Shown here: positions 1 through 7,550 of the stretch, piece after piece
How positions within the stretch are numbered: the stretch's first letter is position 1
How the letters are laid out: each line of letters opens with the position of its first letter
Assembly (NCBI GenBank): GCA_007125875.1
Contig: SLCI01000029.1
Coordinates: 1 to 27,533, forward strand
Reading direction: 5' to 3'
From: Kiritimatiellia bacterium
GTDB lineage: Bacteria; Verrucomicrobiota; Kiritimatiellia; SLAD01
Length of the DNA stretch: 27,533 bases
Program-made: the position numbers and the translations under genes
The notes under the pieces: model-generated
What the model saw: the letters and a program-made list of their open reading frames with translations, nothing else
Databases searched by the model: none
Told to the model about the DNA's origin: nothing

Positions 1-137
1 ATGACGCCGATATCCATCCCAACCGACTCCATAAAGGCTTCCAACGCTTCCTGCGCAATATTGAATAGGTTGGGGTAATAGATGACACCCGCCGCATCCG
101 AATCGCGTAGGCGCAAAGAGGTATGATACGTGAACAT
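1..137 (-). CDS. Acyl-CoA thioesterase, YbgC/4-hydroxybenzoyl-CoA type hotdog fold (partial, left edge)
   Basis: Only the first 45 codons are in the window; the gene continues past position 1. The visible N-terminus has the hotdog thioesterase signature: a beta strand, then DSDAAGVIYYPNLF, with the catalytic Asp in the D-x-D-A-A-G-V-x-Y-Y pattern, then the start of the long hotdog helix. Members of this family hydrolyse acyl-CoA or aryl-CoA thioesters in the cytoplasm; relatives include YbgC and 1,4-dihydroxy-2-naphthoyl-CoA hydrolase. The substrate cannot be told from this fragment. The ATG at 137 lies 17 bp downstream of the stop of the YkgJ-type gene on the same strand, so it is probably the last visible gene of the operon starting at 4472. 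No clear Shine-Dalgarno sequence is seen, which fits translational coupling. Confidence 0.8.
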   Translation of the reverse strand, partial: MFTYHTSLRLRDSDAAGVIYYPNLFNIAQEALEAFMESVGMDIGV

Positions 138-154
138 AATCGGTGACTTTCTAT

Positions 155-571
155 TTACTGTGGCGTTTGTTCGATGCCGTCCAAGATTTCAGTCTCTGTG
201 TAAAGCCGTCCCAGTCCGATGCCCGGACATTCTTTGCAGATGGCTTGCCAAGCAGCCTTTGAGCGTAGATTCTGCAGCCAAAAGGGGTAGGTGCGGCACT
301 GACTGGGCCGCGCTGAATAAATCGTGCAACGCTCCTCAAAGAAGATGCAGTCGCCGTTTGGCTTTTCGATGATGCGATAGGCGTCTTCGTAGGGCTCGAG
401 ATAGCGGGCTGCGCAATCGTCCACCGACAAGTTCAGCAGTTCCGCCAAGGTTTCCACTTCGGCTTCGCTGATTTCAACAATGCCGGGCGCGCCGGTGCAG
501 CAGTTTCCACAATCGGTGCACTCGAAACGAATGCCCTCAGCGAAGAATGTCTTAGTCGGTATCTCACTCAT
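155..571 (-). CDS. YkgJ-family cysteine-cluster (putative Fe-S or Zn binding) protein
   Basis: This is a 138-residue protein of the CxxCxxCC family. Near the N-terminus it has FECTDCGNCC, followed by CIFFEERCTIY, then PSQCRTYPFW and a final CKECPG. This spacing of at least eight cysteines is typical of the YkgJ/UPF0153 family, proposed to bind an Fe-S cluster or zinc. The biochemical role is unknown. I chose the ATG at 571 rather than the in-frame ATG at 634, because the family starts just before the first cysteine motif and this ATG overlaps the thyX stop (AATGAGTGA, an 8-bp gene overlap), a common sign of translational coupling. It sits between thyX and the thioesterase in the same operon. 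Confidence 0.85.
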   Translation of the reverse strand: MSEIPTKTFFAEGIRFECTDCGNCCTGAPGIVEISEAEVETLAELLNLSVDDCAARYLEPYEDAYRIIEKPNGDCIFFEERCTIYSARPSQCRTYPFWLQNLRSKAAWQAICKECPGIGLGRLYTETEILDGIEQTPQ

Positions 572-1394
572 TTGGCGCGAGCTTTTCTTCGAACTCCTTG
601 AGTCGGCGTCCGGACAATGGATTCGGCTTCCCATTCATGAGTTCCCGCAGTGCAGCTAGCTCATCCGCCGAGAATCGTTTGCCTTCTAGGACGTGGCGTT
701 TGAACGAGGCGTAGGCGAGGGGAGCAACGGCTTCGGCGAGTGTTCCGATCGCTTCCGCATACTGGCGAATTTCCCATTGGGCATGATTGTCCGCGCGCAA
801 CTTGATGAAATGGAAAAGATTATGTAAATCCATTTGCCAGTACCACTGTGTGTACAAGGACAGCGGCAAATTGATCCGGGCCAGCTCGCGCGCGACGCCA
901 TCGTTGATCAGCTCTTGATAGGAGGCATAGGCGCTGCCTTGCTCTTGGCGCAGTAGGTCGATCACTTTTTGGCGCAATTCAACCGGCACCTCATCACTGG
1001 ATCGGCCTTGCTTATTGTCGGTGCTCTGATAGCTGACTTGATCCAGTTTCGGCACATAAAACTCACTTTCCATGACGCTGTATCGCCCGGAGATTTCGTT
1101 GAGTCGGGCGGTGCGATGGCGGATCCACTGTCGGGCCACGAAAATCGGCATTTTGCAATGCAGTTCAAGGATGACGTGTTCAAAAGGCGAGGTGTGCTGG
1201 TGGCGCATCAGATAATCGATCAGTCCGGCATCCTCGCGCACGGTCTTGGTGCCTTCGCCATAGGAGACGCGGGCGGTCTGGACGATGCGATTATCGCCGC
1301 CCATATAGTCCACCAGACGGACGAAACCGTGATCCAGGACTTTGATCTCTTGATCCAGATATGCTTCGGCTTCGGGCACAATACAACGGGCCAT
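564..1394 (-). CDS. thyX: Flavin-dependent thymidylate synthase ThyX
   Basis: ThyX methylates dUMP to dTMP using methylene-tetrahydrofolate, FAD and NADPH. The 276-residue product has the ThyX signature RHRTARLNEISGRYS at about residues 92-106 (the RHRx7S motif with Ser102), an upstream HTSPFEHV, and the C-terminal RADNHAQWEIRQYA segment that contributes to the dUMP and flavin sites. The position often held by a small residue in RHRxxSxNE is Arg here, a substitution I think lies within family variation. The start at 1394 is preceded by AAGGAA at about 8 nt. Having ThyX instead of ThyA means tetrahydrofolate is not oxidised to dihydrofolate. folP lies elsewhere in this window (19527). No thyA is seen here. 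Confidence 0.96.
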   Translation of the reverse strand: MARCIVPEAEAYLDQEIKVLDHGFVRLVDYMGGDNRIVQTARVSYGEGTKTVREDAGLIDYLMRHQHTSPFEHVILELHCKMPIFVARQWIRHRTARLNEISGRYSVMESEFYVPKLDQVSYQSTDNKQGRSSDEVPVELRQKVIDLLRQEQGSAYASYQELINDGVARELARINLPLSLYTQWYWQMDLHNLFHFIKLRADNHAQWEIRQYAEAIGTLAEAVAPLAYASFKRHVLEGKRFSADELAALRELMNGKPNPLSGRRLKEFEEKLAPNE

Positions 1395-1436
1395 GATCGG
1401 TTCCTTTATTTCTTCTTGAGCGTGAGCTCGTTTATC

Positions 1437-2117
1437 TCAGTCAGTTCTAGGCGCAGCGGTGGGATGTTCTACCAACTCGATGAGTTCGTCGAGTCGCGAG
1501 ATGGTGGCCACGGCGCCCGCGGCAATAAGGTCGGTTGCCGAGTAGTGTTCGGATACAATCCCAATCGTGTGCGCGCCCGCTTGTGATCCAGACTGCATAT
1601 CGACCGGATTATCACCAATCATGATGGCATGGCGCGGATCGGTGGCGAGAGCCGCAGCGGCCTTCAGCACGGGTTCGGGATGCGGTTTGGCTTGGGCAAC
1701 ATCTTGCAGGCCGACGATGACCTCGAAACAATCGAGTATGTTGAGACCGCCCAGGATGCGATGTGCGCCATCGGACATACGGCTGGTGGCTATCCCAAAG
1801 CGCATCGCGGGATGAAAATGAGCCAGCATCGCGTCGAGGCCGGGAATCGGCTGGGACATTGAGCAGGCCACAGGATCAAAGGCGGCCCGGTAATCATCGA
1901 CGAGCTGATTCAATTGATCGGGCGAAGCATCCGGCCATACGATCGAAAACATTTCGCGTAATGGCTTGCCAATCAATCGGCGGATCTCGCTGTCGGCAAG
2001 TGGATCGCGGTTTTGTTGTGCGAGTGCACTGCTGAAGCCATGACAAACGGCAGCGGACGCGTCAATGAGCGTGCCGTCGAAGTCAAAGATGAGGGCTTGG
2101 ATCTGCCGGAATCGCAT
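1437..2117 (-). CDS. HAD-superfamily phosphatase (phosphoglycolate phosphatase-like)
   Basis: This 226-residue HAD hydrolase has all four motifs: motif I IFDFDGTLIDAS with nucleophile Asp12 and Asp14, motif II with TSRMSD, motif III Lys in AKPHPEPV, and motif IV GDNPVDMQSG. An alpha-helical cap is inserted after motif I, as in the Gph/PGMB subgroup, so a small phosphorylated metabolite such as phosphoglycolate, a sugar phosphate or a nucleotide is the likely substrate; I cannot say which. The ATG at 2117 overlaps the stop of the upstream lipoprotein gene as TGATG, which favours it over the TTG three bases earlier. It is 42 bp from thyX on the same strand and presumably co-transcribed. Confidence 0.88.
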   Translation of the reverse strand: MRFRQIQALIFDFDGTLIDASAAVCHGFSSALAQQNRDPLADSEIRRLIGKPLREMFSIVWPDASPDQLNQLVDDYRAAFDPVACSMSQPIPGLDAMLAHFHPAMRFGIATSRMSDGAHRILGGLNILDCFEVIVGLQDVAQAKPHPEPVLKAAAALATDPRHAIMIGDNPVDMQSGSQAGAHTIGIVSEHYSATDLIAAGAVATISRLDELIELVEHPTAAPRTD

Positions 2118-3133
2118 CAATCGTCTTCCAGCTCATGGGCGGGCAAAAGTGGTGTAGTCCCCGGATCGATGTCCCGCGCACGGAAGACGGCAAACAGCGG
2201 ACGCCGCGCCGATGCGAGCTTATTGAGTGGATGCCGGATCACGTGTGATCCATCCTCAATGAATTCGGGTTGCATGTGGGCGCTGGCAAGCAGGTAGTCG
2301 TAGCGGACATAGCTGTCGCTATCGGCATCAAAGAACGTCCAGCTCTCGCCGTATTCGTCGGCTGGACGTAGATCGATCAAGTACTGTTGGCGGTTACCCA
2401 TCAGGGTACGCAACGGGGCGGAGCCGACATGATCATTGAGGTCGCCCACCACCAGCAGATTGAGACGACGATCGCGTGAGAGGGCGCGCCTGACATGATT
2501 ATTCAGCAGCCGCGCCTCGCTGCGTCGCATCTCGGTATGGCCGGCCGGGTGATACTCTTTGGATTTTAGCTGCGCATTGATGAGCCGAAAGGAGTAATGG
2601 GGCGAAATCGAAATATCGAGTTCGAGAAATCCTCGTTTCACGGGGAGCTGAGCGTCGCCCATCGTATAGATATCATCCAGTCGCTGATACACGGAGGTAA
2701 TCGGATACCGACTCAGCACGGCAAGATGGGCGTCGGAGCCTTCCTGCATGAGCAATTCTGCGAATGGATAACTCAGGCCCTTCGCCTCGAGTGCTTCCTG
2801 AAACTGCTGAAAGACCTCTTCGTGGCCCATTTCCTGCAGCGCCAAGATGTCAGGGGCAGTCTCGGCGATAATGGTGAGCACGGCGTCGCGCGATGCTTCC
2901 GGTTTCGGATCGTTGGCTTGGCCGTCACCCGTGCGGTCGGCGTAGCCGTATTGATCGACATTGAAGCTCATTACCGTGAAATATTCGCCTCTTGGCCAAG
3001 GCCGAGACGAAGACTCCGACTCCGCTTCAGGTGAGGAGCTGGGACCGCACGCAACAAGCACGCTGAGTCCAAGCAGGACCGTCAGCAGCTGAGTGGCTTT
3101 ATGCGTAGCTATTCTCGATCTTTTCGGCCACAT
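2117..3133 (-). CDS. Endonuclease/exonuclease/phosphatase-fold lipoprotein with altered catalytic motif
   Basis: With the ATG at 3133 the product is 338 residues and starts with a basic region, a hydrophobic core and the lipobox LVAC (Cys29), so it should be a lipid-anchored envelope protein. The EEP fold follows: SFNVD (Asn58), ALQEM (metal-binding Glu101), VVGDLNDH (Asp231, Asn233) and a YDYLLAS strand. Two normally catalytic sites differ. The N-x-H of the family is NAQ at 186-188, and the terminal S-D-H before RPLFA is SAR at 308-310, removing the general-base His and its Asp. The fold is therefore clear but nuclease or phosphatase activity is doubtful. A longer reading from 3250 is possible, but it would lie wholly inside the upstream TPR gene and would put about 40 odd residues before the signal peptide. 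The chosen start overlaps the TPR gene by 35 bp. Confidence 0.8.
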   Translation of the reverse strand: MWPKRSRIATHKATQLLTVLLGLSVLVACGPSSSPEAESESSSRPWPRGEYFTVMSFNVDQYGYADRTGDGQANDPKPEASRDAVLTIIAETAPDILALQEMGHEEVFQQFQEALEAKGLSYPFAELLMQEGSDAHLAVLSRYPITSVYQRLDDIYTMGDAQLPVKRGFLELDISISPHYSFRLINAQLKSKEYHPAGHTEMRRSEARLLNNHVRRALSRDRRLNLLVVGDLNDHVGSAPLRTLMGNRQQYLIDLRPADEYGESWTFFDADSDSYVRYDYLLASAHMQPEFIEDGSHVIRHPLNKLASARRPLFAVFRARDIDPGTTPLLPAHELEDD

Positions 3134-4472
3134 CACGATAACTGATATCCACGGAGTAGATCTCTTTAAAGAATTTAGCGGCTTTCTGCTTGTCACCCAT
3201 GGCCTCAGAAATGAGTCCGAGCTCGTACAGAATATCTTTCTTCGTGTCATCCAGCACTTGCATCTCGGAGGCAGCCTTTTCGAGCTGTTCCAATGCGATA
3301 TCGTACTGTTCCTTGCTCTTGAAGCACATGGCCATGTAATACAGCGATCGCGTGCGGCGCTGGGGATTACGCTGCGACTGCTGGAACTGCTGAATGGCTT
3401 CGTTCATGCGATCATTTTTGTATAGCAAGACGCCAAATTCATAACGGAACTGGAGATCGTTGGGATAACGCTTCACGCGGCCTTCCGCCTCCTCGAGTTC
3501 GAAGGTATCACGTTCCTGGCTCTTGGCTTCCGCTGCTGCCTCGTCACCCGAGTCCTTGAGCGCCTTCACTTCGGCGTCGAACTGTTTCAGCTTCACGTTG
3601 GAGAGGGCCCGATCAATTTGCGGATCTGCGCCGCCACTCAGCGTTTGCGCTTCATTCAGTGTATCAATGGCCTGATCCAGTTGACCACCGCGCGCATACA
3701 GATCGGCGAGGGTCCGGCGATAATTAATGTTGCCGGGCTCGGCTTCGATTTTCGCCAAGCTGTCGGCGATCAGCACATCGATATCCTTGGTCGATTTAAC
3801 CGCCTTGGCTTCTTGCTCGAGGCGCGTGGCTTCGCCGGCATCCTTAATCATATCCCGGTACGTACCGCCGCCACTCCAGCCGCCCTTGTTCATGGTGTCC
3901 AGCGCGCTGGCATCTTTGAACGCTTTGACGAAAACAGGATCGTTCGGCTTCAATGTCAGCAATTTTTCGTACACGTCACGCGCCTTTTGCGTCGCATTGG
4001 TGTCGAGATACATCTGGGCTAGCTGTTTGAGTAACTCGATATCCTTTGGGTAAAATTCGCGGGCGACTTCAAGCATCAACACGGCAACCTCCGGCATATC
4101 GGCCGCTTCGGCTGCTTGCACGTGTACCTTAATGAAGGATTTGTTCAGCGGGTCGGCAGTCAGCAATTTTTCGGACTGCTTCAGTGCTTTGAGCGGATCT
4201 TTTTTCAAGGCTCCACTGACGGACATCATCCCACCGATGCCGGTGATAGAGGATATTACGTGAGTGACCGAGCCACCTTTTTTGGCCTTGAACTCTTTGA
4301 CTTGAGCCGCACGCAAAAGCTTGCGGGCTTGGAAGAGTTTAGGCTCCAAATCGAGCACGTTGGTAAGGATGTCGATCGCGAACTTTGTATTGCCGCGTTC
4401 CATGGCCGCGAAACCTTTTTCATACATGTCGCGAATTTTTCGAGGGACTTCTTCTAGCGTAACTTCAGCCAT
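3099..4472 (-). CDS. Large tetratricopeptide-repeat protein, cytoplasmic
   Basis: This 457-residue protein has no signal peptide or membrane segment. It contains TPR-like helical pairs in two blocks: about residues 15-200 (for example KGFAAMERGNTKFAIDIL and YLDTNATQKARDVYEKLL) and about 245-450 (ADLYARGGQLDQAIDTL, FGVLLYKNDRMNEAIQQF, LYELGLISEAMGDKQKAAKF). A Gly-rich stretch (SITGIGGMMSVSG) and a linker with GGWSGGGTYRDM separate the repeats. TPRs mediate protein-protein contacts; no partner can be named. It has a clear ribosome site (GGAAGGAG) before the ATG at 4472 and is the first gene of the minus-strand operon. It diverges from the amidase gene, with only 36 bp between the start codons. 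Confidence 0.85.
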   Translation of the reverse strand: MAEVTLEEVPRKIRDMYEKGFAAMERGNTKFAIDILTNVLDLEPKLFQARKLLRAAQVKEFKAKKGGSVTHVISSITGIGGMMSVSGALKKDPLKALKQSEKLLTADPLNKSFIKVHVQAAEAADMPEVAVLMLEVAREFYPKDIELLKQLAQMYLDTNATQKARDVYEKLLTLKPNDPVFVKAFKDASALDTMNKGGWSGGGTYRDMIKDAGEATRLEQEAKAVKSTKDIDVLIADSLAKIEAEPGNINYRRTLADLYARGGQLDQAIDTLNEAQTLSGGADPQIDRALSNVKLKQFDAEVKALKDSGDEAAAEAKSQERDTFELEEAEGRVKRYPNDLQFRYEFGVLLYKNDRMNEAIQQFQQSQRNPQRRTRSLYYMAMCFKSKEQYDIALEQLEKAASEMQVLDDTKKDILYELGLISEAMGDKQKAAKFFKEIYSVDISYRDVAEKIENSYA

Positions 4473-4508
4473 GCAAACTTCTCCTTCCGTTCACTTGCTG
4501 CGGATGTT

Positions 4509-5579
4509 ATGAAATCAACCATGCGCTGGCAACTGCTTAATTCTGGACGAGCGACCCGATGGGGTACTTTTTTCAAAGGATTTTTGCTTATTGCCTTATT
4601 CATCGTCAGTAGCACCTGGCTGGGTCTCTCGCGTGACACCCGTGCGGCTGGTCGAGCACGTCCGGTTGATGTCGGTGATCAGGAATACTGGCCTATCCCA
4701 CTTTTAGCCCGAGAATTCGGTGTGCAGTATCATAGCTTCGATGACAAACGCTTTCGCTTAGCTAACCGCGAAATGGAACTTTCATTTGAAGTGGGGGGGC
4801 GACGAGCGTTTGTGAATGGTGTATTGGTGTGGTTGCATGAACCGGTGCTGCCCGGCCGACGCGCGCCCATGCTATCCGCGACCGATGTTGAGACGATCCT
4901 TTCGCCCTTGTTGCGACCGCTCGACTCGCTGCGGCAGGTCGGGTACCAACGCGTTGTTTTGGATGCGGGGCATGGTGGCAATGATCCGGGCGCGCAGGGG
5001 CCGACTGGCTCGGTGGAGAAAGACTTAGCGCTGACTGTAACGCTTGGCATTGCGAAGCTGTTGGAGGAGGCGGGCGTAGACGTTTATCTTACCCGACGGG
5101 ATGATAGCAGGTTGTCACTGTCGAACCGCGTCGTCCGAACGCGAGAGGCGGGTGGAGATCTGTTTGTCAGCCTTCACTTCAATTCATCGGCTAATACTGA
5201 CGCGCAAGGTAGCGAAACCTTCGTCTTGACGGCGGGCGGGCATGCCTCGACTTCTCAGCAACCGGGCGGATCCTATCCCGCGGCTGTTGAGGCGAACGAG
5301 TTTGACGGAGCAAATGCGCTGTTGGGATTCCTGATTCAGCAACGACTACTCGAGCAGACAGGAAATCAGGATCGCGGCCTACGGCGGGCACGCTTTTATG
5401 TATTACGCGAAGCGGTCACGCCCGCGGTGCTGGTGGAGGCCGGCTTCCTTACCAATCTGGACGAGGAAGCGCGTGTGATGGATCCGGCATTCCAGGCGCG
5501 CATAATACGCGGTATTGCGGATGGCATTTTAGATTATACCGGCCTGGTGATGCGGGCCCGAATAGAGGATTACTTATGA
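4509..5579 (+). CDS. N-acetylmuramoyl-L-alanine amidase (Amidase_3, zinc dependent), exported
   Basis: This enzyme cleaves the amide bond between N-acetylmuramic acid and L-Ala of peptidoglycan in the periplasm. The 356-residue product has a signal or anchor at about residues 19-41, then a ~80-residue domain (about 50-135) resembling the copper-amine-oxidase N-terminal stalk domain (PIPLLAREFGVQYHSFDDK), then the Amidase_3 domain from about 148. Zinc ligands are His155 (LDAGHGG), Glu170 (VEKD) and His223 (SLHFN), with the catalytic Glu310 in VLVEAGFL. All active-site residues are present. An alternative ATG exists 12 bp downstream; neither has a strong ribosome site. The stop overlaps the start of the ClpX-like gene by 4 bp (ATGA), so the two are likely co-translated. 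Confidence 0.92.
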   Translation: MKSTMRWQLLNSGRATRWGTFFKGFLLIALFIVSSTWLGLSRDTRAAGRARPVDVGDQEYWPIPLLAREFGVQYHSFDDKRFRLANREMELSFEVGGRRAFVNGVLVWLHEPVLPGRRAPMLSATDVETILSPLLRPLDSLRQVGYQRVVLDAGHGGNDPGAQGPTGSVEKDLALTVTLGIAKLLEEAGVDVYLTRRDDSRLSLSNRVVRTREAGGDLFVSLHFNSSANTDAQGSETFVLTAGGHASTSQQPGGSYPAAVEANEFDGANALLGFLIQQRLLEQTGNQDRGLRRARFYVLREAVTPAVLVEAGFLTNLDEEARVMDPAFQARIIRGIADGILDYTGLVMRARIEDYL

Positions 5580-7165
5580 GTGATGAAAAGAAAGAACCGG
5601 ATGATCCATCGGTTGAAGAATTGCAGAAACAGTTCATGGATATCCTGGGCAAGACACAGTCGATGTTTATGAGTGATGCGTCGCACGCGACCGGTTCACC
5701 CGTGGGTGATCCCCATCCACCGCAAGCCGCGCAGGAACCGGATCCGCTCTTGGAGCAAATCCGCGCGTTCACGTTGAAGCCGCGCGAGGTACGCGATTAT
5801 CTCGATCGCTTTGTGGTGAAACAAGAAGAGGCGAAAAAGGTGTTAGCCGTTAGCGTGTGCGATCACTACAACCATGTCCGCCGTTGTCTCGAAGAACCCG
5901 AATTGCGCCAGCAGGATTATGCCAAACCCAACATCATTTTGCTGGGACCTACCGGTGTGGGGAAAACCTATTTAATGCGCTGCATCGCTCGTTTGATCGG
6001 TGTGCCTTTTACCAAAGCGGATGCGACAAAATTCTCCGAAACGGGGTATGTCGGCAGTGATGTTGAAGACATCGTGCGCGACTTGGTGAAAGCCGCCGAT
6101 GGCAATACGGAATTGGCGCAATACGGAATCGTCTACATTGACGAGATCGATAAAATTGCGGGGCAGGGGAACGGACAAGGACGCGACGTCTCCGGGCGAG
6201 GGGTGCAAATCAACCTGCTGAAGCTGATGGAGGAAACGGAAGTCAACCTGCACAGCCAAACGGATCTGATCGGTCAAATGCAGGCCGTGATGGAAATGCA
6301 GCGGAGCGGCGGCAAGGCGCAGAAGCGTACCATCAATACGCGGCACATGCTGTTTATTGTCAGCGGCGCGTTCGATAAACTCTCCGATATCGTGCAATCC
6401 CGTATTGATCATTCCCGGATTGGTTTCAAGCAAGGCCAAGTGGCAACGGCGAAAGATGAGGCCGAGGTCGATTATTTGCCTCAAGTAGAGACGACCGATT
6501 TTATCAAATTTGGTTTCGAGCCGGAGTTTATCGGTCGTTTACCGGTGCGCGTCGTGTGTGAGCAGTTGAAGGCCGATGATCTCGAGCAGATTCTGGTGAA
6601 TTCTGAAGGCAGTGTGTTGCGCCAATATCGCGAGGACTTCCTCGGGTATGAGATCGGATTGCACACGACGCCCGAAGCTATTAAGGAAATCGCGCGCCGC
6701 GCCGAGAAAGAAAAGACAGGGGCCCGCGGCCTCATGACAGTCCTTGAGCGCGCCTTGCGTGATTTCAAATATGAATTGCCATCGACCCCAATCCGCTCGC
6801 TCGAATTGACGGCCGATTTATTGGCGGATCCGGACGCGACCTTGCGTGACCTGTTGTCTGGTGAAGAGGGGGCGATCCGCGAACAGCGTAAGGCCGATAT
6901 TCATGCCTTTGCTGAGCGGTTTGCGAAAGAACATGGTTTGCACTTAACCTTCACTGAAGATGCGATGGAGGCGTTGCTGGAACGCTGTGTCGATTCGGGC
7001 AAGACGATGCGGGCCCTGTGCGAAGAGATCTTCCGCAACTTTGAGTATGGACTCAACCTGGTCAGCCGAAATCGTGGCACAAACGAGTTCGATATCACGG
7101 CCGAGGTGATCGAGGCACCTGACCAGACCCTCTCGCAATGGGTGGTCGAGAGTCATCGCCAATGA
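5576..7165 (+). CDS. ClpX-like AAA+ unfoldase paralog lacking the zinc domain, with a second C-terminal small-domain-like segment
   Basis: This 529-residue protein has a ClpX-type AAA+ core: Walker A GPTGVGKT (124-131), Walker B IVYIDEIDKI (185-194), sensor 1 LFIVSGAF (259-266), arginine finger EPEFIGRLP (315-323) and sensor 2 KTGARGL (380-386). RIGF at 281-284 matches the IGF loop with which ClpX docks on ClpP. Differences from true ClpX: the N-terminal four-Cys zinc domain is absent, replaced by ~60 acidic and Pro-rich residues. About 20 residues are inserted between Walker B and sensor 1 (about 224-250) where ClpX carries the RKH pore loop. The chain also continues ~100 residues past the usual end, with 443-522 resembling the small domain at 345-428. 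It probably remodels or unfolds specific proteins, perhaps for ClpP. Substrates are unknown; the overlap with the amidase gene hints at envelope growth. Confidence 0.85.
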   Translation: MSDEKKEPDDPSVEELQKQFMDILGKTQSMFMSDASHATGSPVGDPHPPQAAQEPDPLLEQIRAFTLKPREVRDYLDRFVVKQEEAKKVLAVSVCDHYNHVRRCLEEPELRQQDYAKPNIILLGPTGVGKTYLMRCIARLIGVPFTKADATKFSETGYVGSDVEDIVRDLVKAADGNTELAQYGIVYIDEIDKIAGQGNGQGRDVSGRGVQINLLKLMEETEVNLHSQTDLIGQMQAVMEMQRSGGKAQKRTINTRHMLFIVSGAFDKLSDIVQSRIDHSRIGFKQGQVATAKDEAEVDYLPQVETTDFIKFGFEPEFIGRLPVRVVCEQLKADDLEQILVNSEGSVLRQYREDFLGYEIGLHTTPEAIKEIARRAEKEKTGARGLMTVLERALRDFKYELPSTPIRSLELTADLLADPDATLRDLLSGEEGAIREQRKADIHAFAERFAKEHGLHLTFTEDAMEALLERCVDSGKTMRALCEEIFRNFEYGLNLVSRNRGTNEFDITAEVIEAPDQTLSQWVVESHRQ

Positions 7166-7206
7166 CAGGCTTTAAGCGACCTTGACATCACGCCCCGTAT
7201 ATCTTT
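7151..7206 (+). repeat. Direct repeat copy 1 (includes the last codons and stop of the ClpX-like gene)
   Basis: This 56-bp segment recurs, with about nine differences, at 7551-7607. It contains the final Ser-His-Arg-Gln-stop of the ClpX-like frame and a conserved core (CTTGACATC, then GCCCCGTATATCTTT). The left terminal inverted repeat of the intervening element begins at the next base. Confidence 0.85.
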
Positions 7207-7550
7207 CCTGAGTTCAACACGCGGACGGGCTGTTTTTGTAAATCATGGGTACGTTCAAGGGGTAGATGAAAAGTTTGTTGGTCTCTGATGATTCTCGAAA
7301 GGGAGCAATCTGCGTGAGAACGTGAGAGACAAGGGCGAAAGATTAAGGCGAAAGATAAAGGAATAGCGTCTTTTCCCCCTTGTCTTTCGCCTTAATCTTT
7401 CGCCCTCATCTCTGGCTGCGGAAACATGGCCGGTAAGGAAAAGAGGGGGAGAAGCTCGAATTCAGGTCAATCCAATACAGACATGAGAATTAGACATCAA
7501 CTGGGACATCGATTTTGATTTCACCTTGGGTGCCCAATGTTGAACTCAGG
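7207..7550. mobile_element. 344-bp non-coding element with 13-bp terminal inverted repeats (MITE-like)
   Basis: The segment begins with CCTGAGTTCAACA (7207-7219) and ends with its exact reverse complement TGTTGAACTCAGG (7538-7550). It abuts the two direct-repeat copies with no gap on either side. Its centre is occupied by a large palindrome (7326-7412). I see no credible coding sequence inside; the small open frames lack ribosome sites. This layout resembles a non-autonomous insertion sequence derivative or another structured intergenic repeat, but no transposase or known element was recognised. Together with the flanking repeats it accounts for nearly all of the 453-bp gap between the ClpX-like gene and the ABC importer. 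Confidence 0.6.
7326..7412. repeat. Large palindrome (about 35-bp arms)
   Basis: The left arm 7326-7361 and right arm 7378-7412 are reverse complements with only a few mismatches. The best-matched 28-29 bp (7333-7361 against 7378-7405) differ by one base and one indel. The arm itself is a tandem of two GGCGAAAGAT-type units. In RNA this would form a very stable long hairpin with a ~16-nt loop. No T-run follows the right arm, so it does not look like a standard intrinsic terminator, although it may still protect or end the upstream transcript. Confidence 0.85.

Noticed and set aside
969..1586. 205-codon open frame on the plus strand.
   Set aside because: It lies antisense across thyX and the end of the HAD gene, both of which have clear family motifs.
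3134..3250. Extra 39 N-terminal residues for the EEP lipoprotein.
   Set aside because: They lie wholly in the TPR gene, have no family similarity, and would bury the lipoprotein signal in the chain.
5972..6484. 170-codon open frame on the minus strand.
   Set aside because: It is a shadow of the ClpX-like AAA+ core; the plus-strand frame carries Walker and sensor motifs.
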